64,000 bases of DNA from Acanthococcus lagerstroemiae (taxonomy: Eukaryota; Arthropoda; Insecta; Hemiptera; Eriococcidae), in NCBI GenBank assembly GCA_031841125.1, contig CM063113.1, forward strand, positions 59,885,211 to 59,949,210, written 5' to 3'. The position numbers were made by a program, and so were the translations under genes. The notes beneath the pieces are model-generated. The model was not told where the DNA came from. It was given only the letters and a program-made list of their open reading frames with translations, and ran no database searches. Positions 55,241-64,000 of this stretch are shown here, piece after piece. Within the stretch, counting starts at the first letter, position 1; each line of letters opens with the position of its first letter.

Positions 55241-58200
55241 AAAATAAGGAGTTTCCTCTTATTTATTTTTCTGGATACCATCCGAGAACATGTTCTTCGC
55301 ATCAACCCTGAATGAAATATCCGGCATTGGTTCGGGTCAAGATTTCAAGTTAATAAATTCGCCATAATATGGCACGACAGACAACAGTTCATTACGCTTT
55401 TGCTAAACAACTTCTCTCGAGCATATTCGTTTGAAAATCGCTCGAGATTGAACAAAAGATGCCAGTTCTGTTTTACGTGTACTGTGTAAATACCTAATTA
55501 TAATATCGAAATTGAAAAACCGAACGTGATCGTTCATCGAAAATTATGCAGCTCGAAATTACATCGCATTCTACGTATATGTATATAGGTATAGAGGGTA
55601 TACTTGTCTGCGTTATAATAGGGCTCCGTGACGTAATTCTAATTACTTTTTATCGTGACGAACGACCATTCGGGGTGAATTTCAAATTTCGAGCAAAAGA
55701 AAACGGTAATTCGTATCCGCGAACAGGGAGGTTTAACTGTCGGATATTTTCTGAAATGGAGTCTTCCTTCGGTCGAGTTACAATTCCCAGTTGCGATGTG
55801 CGTGTTAATTGAATCGATTCGAGATACACTTCAATCGTAGCTGTAACTGATTTCGAAACGAAGTTTACAATCGCCACCTTGTTGAATGGTTGGTCTCACT
55901 GGAGCTACATTATATAGCAAAGTATCTAACCAGCAAAAAGTCTAGCCAAAGTGTAAGCATTTCACAAACAGGTCGAATAGTCGAACAAACCTCTTCATTT
56001 TAGGTCGAGCGTTTTACAATAATAGTTCTGAAAAATAAAGAAAACTACGAAATACTACTTGCCCTCAAATTTTCTCTTCCCGCATAACCTGAAAAATCTG
56101 CCAAGTTCAACTCGATCAATTTTTCTTTTCTATTCCAACAGTCACCCATCAGGGAGACGTGATATTCGGCTGAGTGGATTCGCGTTTGGCTAAGGATGAG
56201 TTTCTGGGGAATGTTGGAAACCAGGTACCTTTTCGAATTTCAAGGTGTTCGATGTGAGAGTGGACAGGAGTACAGCGTTACCACCTCAGTTTTTCATGAC
56301 TTGTTAAAACTAATTTTCACAGCAGAAACATGTACCTACCTACATCTTAAATCACCTTGTTTATAAACTAATCAACACAAACGTGGATTTATCCCGTTGG
56401 AAGTAGTTAGAATATTAATTTTAACATTTTAAAAGATAATTTCATGCTCTATGCAAAGTCTATTCAAAACTGCCAGGAAATTCATCCCGTACCTATTTTA
56501 AGAAAATTCGACTTCTAGGTCAGTTTTAATTAATCGGGTGATTGATGACTATCGAAGATAATTTACTGTAGTTGTTACATGCACTGTTTCCAAGTTTTGA
56601 GACATAATTCAATTGTTCAACAATTTCTAATTCATTTGACGACATCTCTAACCACTGATACTAATTTATAAGCAATTAAAGCAAAATTTGGAGAGTTTTA
56701 TGAGGAAACTTTTTCTCCTAATTGAAGTGCAGAGACGATTCACAGATTGGAATGTATTTTGAACAGGTACAGATGTACTGATGTCAGTTTTAACCTTACA
56801 CTTCTAGTGGTTTAGAAGCCAACTTGTAGCGTACAGTCATACATACATCAACTTTTTTTATATACAAAATAAGAAGAGAAGATCAAACGATTGTGCTAAC
56901 GATTTAGTCTGAGACCCCTTCCAAGCAAAAATAAGATCACACAATTTTTCTGGGATCTATTGGTTTTTTAAAGAAGGGGAAAAAACATATAAAAGATGGT
57001 ATGGTACAAATTGGTTTACCCAGGAAATTTTCGGAGTAGATATCTTTGAAATGCCCTCAGTTATTATACCACTGGCCAGGACTTTCTGTTTCATTTTCTA
57101 AACCTGAACGATTTATTCGCTTATATTTGCACTACATCGACTCTGTCGAAAATTCCTGTCTTTTCGATTGGGAAAAACTGGGAATCAAACAAACTATGGC
57201 GTAACACAGATTTCACCATACCATAGTATCTGCATAATATTAGGCAAGCTATGAATGTTGATTGTAGGAAGAGTTCAATGATAAATGATAAAATATATTC
57301 GCGGGCTATTCAAGAGAGAGCATTGAAATTGCGGTTTATGTATCATGTAAGAATTGGCAAACATGTTACAGATAAAAACGAAAACTATGCAGCCTATAGT
57401 GTAATCATTTATAATGAAAAGCAAAAAGATCGAGATTTTGACACCTACAATCGAGGACACAATTAAAATGATCTGGATTCCAAGACTGTAAATTCTCCAG
57501 AAAAAAGAGAAACCATGCTTTCTGTTCATATGAATGGTTGTTTTCCACAAGATTTTTGGTCTTCACATTTTTGTTTTTGAAACTGACAGCAGCAACTGAT
57601 AAAAGATTGTGCTTAAAAATAGAATTCCTTAGAATCCACAAATGGGACTTTCTTAAGGTTACGTCCTCAACTACGGCTATGGCAAAAGGGTATGCAAATT
57701 CGTCATCTTGAAATGGCCGCCGTTATGGAAAGACATCAAGTTGGGATGTCTGTCGTAGTTTTTCGTGATGACATCAATGATTTCTATAGAGGCGGTTTCC
57801 CAAGTCGCGTTTCTCCTACCAAATTTTATTTCTTTGGCAAAGCTCACGAACACGAACTTCGCCAAATACTTTGTCCACCTCGGAGGGGAGGGCAAGACAA
57901 TTTCAGGGAAGCAAAATCCTTTTCCCGAAAAAACATGGCTTTTTGGGTCAAATAATACACACTCCCCCTCTCTCCCCCCCTCTCTCTCTCTTGATTGAAT
58001 CAACGCCTATAATCCTCTTCGCGCGCGACAGTTTGTTAAAAACTTGGCCCACATACAAACGAATGAGCAAAAGCTGACATTCGCAGGAGAAATGCGCTAC
58101 ATTCAATTAAACCGTACAAAAAAAAAAGGTACCGTACTCTAAACATACCAAAATATTTGAACATATTAATCTCTTCGCACATTTACAAACGAGAAAGAGA

Positions 58201-58982
58201 TTAATTATCTGAAAATTCCTGACCCAAACAAAAAGAAATTGAATGCGTTTTTCATGCCCGTCGCTATTACTATTTTCGCACTTATACATATACACATAAA
58301 AGGTATTCTATCATTACATATTAATGTAGACATAACAAACACATCTCCCTCCCCGTCCATGTATATACGATATAATTATAATTAGCGAACAATAGTGAAA
58401 ACATCGGGAATTCCACGTTATTCACAGGAGTCGGATAAATTTCAATTCGTGTTGATACAGCAAACTAGAAAGCTTAACATCATTAATTTCACGAAGTTTA
58501 AAATTAAGAAAACCTTTTTCGATTCGCAAATACTAATAGCTGACAAAAACGTCAGACCATCCTCGCGAAATCTTTTATTCGCCGATGCGAGACATAATTT
58601 GCACAGAGAAAAAACGCCTCGAGAAGCGAGAGAGAACCGAATGAAAAAGAAAGAAAGAATTAAAAATATAAGATCTTTCAAGCCGATGAAGGTCTTCCCT
58701 TTGGTTGGAAGTTTATTGGCTTTATTCGTTTGAGAATTTCAATAAGAGAGGTCGATACAACCTTCAACCGTAATATTAGAAATAATAAAATATATTTGAA
58801 GGGATGCTAAATATAGAAAAGAAATTGAATTTGCGTCTTTGTTGTGGTTTCATAATCTTTTGAAAAAAAAATATTTACATTTTTTACTACTTGCACAGAC
58901 CTGCCCAAATTTCGATAATTATGCATTTCAAAGGGCAAGCCAAAAACACCCGTAGCCGAGTTTGTGTACACATAGGCCTCCT
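55241..58982. other. No gene recognised
   Basis: 57655-57950 contains phrases (GAAATGGCCGCCGTTATGG, TTTTTCGTGATGACATCAATG) that look like a dispersed repeat, with matched open frames on both strands but no protein homology I recognise. Nothing else is supported. Confidence 0.4.
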
Positions 58983-59054
58983 TTTTTTTGATTTGCTCTC
59001 AACCTGAGCCCTGGAATCCACCATTTGGAGCATTACCTCCGACACGTCAGGGAG
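58983..59054 (-). mobile_element. SINE-A 3' fragment
   Basis: On the minus strand, CTCCCTGACGTGTCGGAGGT, AATGCTCCAAATGGTGGATT and CCAGGGCTCAGGTTGAGAG lead into an A-rich tail. This matches the last ~70 bp of the 8221-8442 and 23803-23990 copies. It is a strongly 5'-truncated copy. Confidence 0.75.
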
Positions 59055-59273
59055 TGCACATAGACCTACTGCGAGTATCATTAATCTGGAAGCGTGCTAA
59101 AGCAACTATTTTGAAAGTTGGGGGAAATGAATTCGATTTTTCAAAATACAAAATGTTTCAGAAACAAGAAGTCAACAAGGAGGAGAATTTAAAAAAAAAT
59201 CAGATTTTCGCATGCAGCTGTTAAAATATTATGCTTGGTAATAGGAAAAGGACAATCTCAACTGGCTCAACAC

Positions 59274-59390
59274 CAGTGACGTATTCAGGAAGCAATCCTG
59301 GGGAAGGAGGGAGTGATTCAGAATGTGTAACAATTTTGTAGTTCTTAACAAAATCTCCGCCTCTCCCCCCCCCCCCGCGAGAGTACTTTA
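59274..59390. repeat. Possible hAT-MITE left end
   Basis: CAGTGACGTATTCAGGAAGC followed by a G-rich stretch and later a C-tract (59366-59377) resembles the layout of the MITE at 22305-22576. No matching right end was found. Confidence 0.3.
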
Positions 59391-59634
59391 ATATTTGTAT
59401 GCCTACATGAATAAAGTAATAGTAAATGTCAGATGAGAGAAAAATGAACGAAGTTTTGAACGATTTGTACCGCGATTTTCTTGTTGACATTGAAAACGAC
59501 AATAATTTTCCAATTGATTGCACTGGGTGCTAATTTTTTGAGAATTTCCAACATTCTTCGCAATAACATCAATTTTTTCCTGTTGAGGAGCGAGAAAGAG
59601 CAATCCTTATAACTATCTACGATTTTTCAATTTC

Positions 59635-60340
59635 TAGTATTTATGTGAGTATCTTTTAGATTTTCTCAACACTTTAGGATTGTTTGAAAGCCTCTGTAAA
59701 GTTTCACCAAAATTGTTCAAGATTCGTTAAAAGGTTCAAGACTAGTTACATTGACCTTTCCAACTTATTAGTGCGTTTCAATACATAATCACGACTGTTT
59801 AGATTCTTAAAGCTTTCGAAGACTTGTATAAGACTGTAAGACTCCTTAAAGCTAAAACTTTTCAATGTTCATTCAAATATGCTTAAACATTCTTAAGGTT
59901 CCTTAAGGCTTTCGTTCGAAAGTTACGCATTGTTCAAAACTAGTTTACAACTTCAAACAGTTTTTCCAAATTTCATGAAGACTATTCAAGGCTGAATTAA
60001 ACTATTGACAATTTTTTCATAATATTTATGCAAGATAAATAAACCCTCTGTCGGACTCTTCTAAACTTTCCCAAACATTCGTTATACTTGTTCAAGATTA
60101 AAAGTTACACTCTTTATGACTTTTTCATACTCGCAAGCGATTCTTCAGGATATTTTCACATTTCATTAGGACTCTCAAGACCTGATAATAAATTTTACGA
60201 CTCCTCGAGGTCCTTGAAGATTTCTTAAGACACGTCTAAGACTCTCGAAAACTTGATGAGATTCAGTCAAACTCGTCTAAACTTGCTTCAAACTCGCTAC
60301 GATGTTTGAATACTCATCGTGTACGACTTTCGAAACTTTT
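59635..60340 (+). repeat. GACTC minisatellite, plus orientation
   Basis: GTTCAAGATTCGTTAAAAGG, TTCAAGACTAGTTAC, AAGACTGTAAGACTCCTTAAAGC, TCTAAGACTCTCGAAAACTTG and similar phrases. Confidence 0.6.
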
Positions 60341-63300
60341 TCATAAAACTTTAGGATTCTGCGAAATTCGCCCAAACTCTGATGGGCAGGCTGAAGCGTC
60401 GGCAGAGGAAGCTTTTAACATTTCTATACCTCCCAAGTTCCTTATGAGAAGATCGAACATTTTCGAATTCTTGTCCCGTTCTGAAAGCGGCGGGAAAATA
60501 CAACGTAGAACGTACCAGTTCAAATATTTCAAAATAAATGGCTTCAACTTTGAGACTCACGGTTCAGAGCTGACGAGAATGACTGGATCGTAGAACTAGC
60601 GCGAGGTTGGAAGCTCCCAAGAAATGTCAGAATTACTGCCCTTATTGAGAAGTTACTTACATCCCACAAAATTTCATGAGTATAAACCGAATGTGAAGCA
60701 ACAGATTGCATGATCAGAGATTGGAACCCCCGTGTTAAGGGTCTGTTCTACCCTGTCGGCGTGCGAGTACGTCGACTTGGCTTTGTAAGGCAGAATTATG
60801 TGCGACAGTAAGTGCAAGGAAACATTTTTTTCGTTTCGTTTTTCGGGTTCGTTTTTCCAAACCAAGACACAATTTTTCGTTTTGTTTTTCGTTACTTTTA
60901 AAAGGAAATAATTATTTCATTTCGTTTTTCCATTATTTTTAAAATAAATAATTAGGTATTCCGTTTCGTTTTTCCGTTTGGTTTTTTTATTTGAAATTCA
61001 ACCGTTATTCCGTTATCATTTCGTTTTTCGTTTGCTGGCCCTATTTTTCTGTTTTGTGTTGTTTTTTTGTTTCTTTGTCATCAAGTTATTTGTTTTATAA
61101 TATTATTTCCCTTTATCATAATTGGCTATCGGCTGTGATAAAGGGAATGAAAATATACATTGTACATAAAAAAAAATCCGCAGGTGTCACAAACACAGTA
61201 ATTATCATTGAAAACTCAACTTCAAGTTCATTCATAATTCTGCACTCAAATCCTAACATCTTTCGTCATCAGATGATTTTCAAAGCTTATGAATGATCAT
61301 TAATACCAATCTCGGAAAATAAACTGAATAAGAAGAGATGAGTTCCATTGAATTTCGAGGTTACAGATCTCTGAAATGAACTAGAAAACGCATAATATCC
61401 AACTATTTTCACCTTCTGATCAGAGATTCAATTTTTTCATTTGATATACAAACTCCCAAGATTTCAACCTTCCGAATAAACCGACAAATCACTAGAAGGC
61501 TGCGTTTTAGATTTTCTACAAATCGGATAGGTATCAAAATTAATGAAAAACTTGTTAGTCACTCCACTCTACCGTGTAAGTATAACCTTCGACCATAGCA
61601 AAAAATAAATCTTACAAAACTATGACTCTGGCGACGTATCTAAGAATTCTCAAAAATTGAAAATGGTTGACCTCTCAAACATGTTGAGAAATACGAAAGT
61701 AATTGAAGTACAAACATAAGCGTACGGTCTCTCGACCATTATAGTTAAGTCTTAATGGCTTTGTAGATCTTGAGAGAAAGAAAAAAAAATTGCCCATCTC
61801 ATTGTAATTCAAGCGGGTGATGCCTGCCCGAGAACCCGCGGAAGTAGGTGCATATTGTTCAAACCCATGTTGTAAACGTATTTTAACTTCCAACAATGTT
61901 GCACTGGAATGTGCACTATGAAATTTGAGCAGTTTGGTAGACAAGGAAGAGGTCTTACTAAAGTTAGTAAGCATTTCATCATGAATGAATTAACGATCGT
62001 TTGGTACCTACTTTTCCTCACACTTCGTAAATTTTGATAGCAAAACTTCCAATTATTCGCTTATCACTCCTTCGACATGTTAAGGTAGGCAATACTTCAG
62101 TCTCTTAGAATCTGGAACATACCGCGTTCGTCCATATCGAAGAAAATCCTCCATTTCAGTCGCACTCGACCGATCCAGCATTTGGACCATAAGCCAGTCT
62201 AGTCTCCTTCTGTACTTTCTGTCTCCTTCTGCACTTCCACTCATCTGTATCTTCACTAATGCGAACTTCGACAAGACTGGCTCGTTTCCCTCGGACAACT
62301 TTTCGTCGATGGCTACTCATACTAGCCGCGAAAGAACTGAACACACTTAAGCTGTTTAAGCAAATCCGGATCAATGGCCGGTATCCGGCAATTTACAATC
62401 TTATGTGGCTCCATTAGCGACCTTTAATGAGTACCACGTTTACAGTATTAACCTCTGTTATATTCGGTTTGTATACATGCACACGGGTGAACGTCTTCAA
62501 CTTTCGCCCGGTAAAGGTTTTTCCTCGCTCCCGCTCCCGCTTTCTCCTTCCACAAAGTATTGAAATTTTCGAACGAAAGGAAATTTCCGAAAAGGGCCGA
62601 TAAAAAACAACCGTTATTGCGCCGCGTTTTTGTTGTTGCCAACTGAGCAGAATCACGCTGCTGGTCAACAGACTGAACGAACATTATTTGGTACCCGAAC
62701 ACATGCGCCACGCTCGTCAGTCCTTGTTTCCATTACGGTTCATAATCTTATGCTTGTTTACATTCGTCGGACACGACGAAAAAAGAAAGACGCAAAGGCA
62801 ACGTAAGCAGGCGTTTAATTTTCAATAAAAATGCGTGTTTATTCTTGCCATCGTCTCGTACCTATACGTACACATATATAGTATACCCAGGTCCCAACAT
62901 CAGCACCTATTCAGATTTGCACTCGCTTTTCTTTCGACTTCGATTAGAACAGCAGCGGGAGGCTGGAGCAGAGTGCTGGAAATAAATATTTGAATCCGAA
63001 AAAACTACGTCATAGACGAACGCTGACGGACAATTTGAAAAGGTGTTGGGAGGAGTCGGATATAAAGTGAACTAAACGGGATACGGGAAAGGTGCTGGTA
63101 AACATCATCGCGATTCTCGTTTGAAAACAAAATTAATTTTTTCGTTGCAGTTCGCTGGATGGACTGGCATGAGAGTACGGATAAATTCGACGTAAACCCG
63201 AAGTCCCAAATTATAGAATGCGGTGGGAGCACAACAACTCTGATTTATCTGTTAACAAAGGTGGAACTAATGTCAACGGAAGGACTTCGGAAAAGCGGAG

Positions 63301-64000
63301 CCTGCTGGTTGCACCACCAACTGTAAATTAACGAGGGTCGAAAGATAATCGACATTTTTACTATCCCAAAATGACTTGAGATTGGGAAATATAGTAAACA
63401 GGGGACCGAAAAATCGCAGATCTGATAATAATATGGGAACATTCAATCATAAAACGACATCACCTTGCGTATTGTTACTTATCGGAACTGTCATTTTCTT
63501 GATATGCTTCGTCGTGATGTTTTCATAAAACGCAATAAAAGTTCATTCTGGAACTTTCGCACTTTTATGAACACACAAAAAGAAAAGTTAGTCTTGAATG
63601 CGGATTCCTTGAAACTAATTCCGATCTAGATCGTCGGAGTTATTATCCTGCCATCGTCAACTTCGATAAATGCGCCTATTTTATGGATTCTCAATATCCC
63701 TAAAAACCAATTACTTCATCGCCGGCATAGAATCCTTCTTTCCTGATGCATGTACTGCATCGGAAATTAGCCTAGTCAAAAGAGAAGCCGAATAAAAACT
63801 AAATATTTGATACCTATCTCTCGTCTCTGGAACCACGATTTTCGACTAAGAGTAAAAACAGTATATATCAAAATTGAATTCGAGGGTCTTAAGTGTCATA
63901 GAGGTACGATACTGTTACATGATTTTTGAAATTTCGTAAGCTTCAAAAACAGCTCTCATAATAGCGTCGTTCTGAACTGTGGCAACACAAAGTATGCACA
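60341..64000. other. No gene recognised; CGTTTTTC-rich patch
   Basis: 60825-61045 is built from TTTCGTTTTTCG-type phrases. 61139-63999 has short motif-free open frames on both strands (for example 62080-62374 and 62414-62711, minus), none with splice sites or domains I can support. Confidence 0.4.

Noticed and set aside
57655..57955. Protein-coding gene on either strand (MAAVMERHQVGM... or ...KYLAKFVFVSF...)
   Set aside because: Both strands open over the same stretch, no splice signals, and the DNA phrases look like a dispersed noncoding repeat.
1..64000. CRISPR array or bacterial operon
   Set aside because: No regularly spaced identical repeats with unique spacers and no operon-like gene runs; the repeats present are eukaryotic minisatellites and transposable elements.

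Overview
This is a repeat-rich, AT-rich eukaryotic nuclear window, almost certainly arthropod and probably insect. There are no bacterial-style operons. Coding homology is confined to short broken fragments of arthropod mobile elements (R1, jockey, RTE, Penelope, MULE and hAT types), and the one convincing host exon has canonical GT-AG splice sites. The mix of RTE, MULE and KRBA2-type integrase remnants would fit a sap-feeding hemipteran, but that placement is a guess.

Layout. Positions 1-3535 hold an R1-like retrotransposon remnant (minus) split by a 2.38 kb RTE/BovB-like copy (plus) that starts with a tRNA-like promoter sequence and is flanked by a 10-bp target duplication. 7570-8170 is a decayed tandem array next to a complete tRNA-derived SINE (8221-8442). 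10565-10677 is the first of four copies of a very short repeat (about 113 bp, here 'SINE-B'). 12060-12585 is a second R1-like fragment. 14391-15138 is a small MULE with iterated terminal motifs and a transposase fragment. 15187-16785 is an RTE remnant carrying a nested SINE-B. 17020-17690 is a decayed integrase-like gene. 19.5-24.4 kb is dominated by a degenerate minisatellite built on GACTC, interrupted by a Penelope fragment, a hAT MITE and a SINE.

Positions 26161-31569 are bracketed by long inverted termini next to TA. Inside are a jockey-like RT remnant, two oppositely oriented arrays of a ~137-bp repeat, and an RTE copy with a twin-priming inversion and a perfect 13-bp target duplication. 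34.68-36.06 kb is a third RTE remnant. 38285-39515 is a hAT-like non-autonomous element with a smaller hAT MITE inside it. 43178-43728 is a foldback element. 46.0-47.6 kb is the GACTC minisatellite in reverse orientation.

The only host coding sequence I would defend is a 561-nt internal exon at 48080-48640 (minus), whose start resembles a FERM F2 lobe. The rest of the gene must lie in long introns or outside the window. Beyond it, 52492-53817 is a Penelope-like element with a GIY-YIG endonuclease domain and a nested RTE 3' end, and 54977-55231 is another MITE. The last 9 kb contain only a SINE tail, a minisatellite and unassigned sequence. The window is therefore mainly a record of layered insertions, most datable relative to each other through target duplications and nesting.
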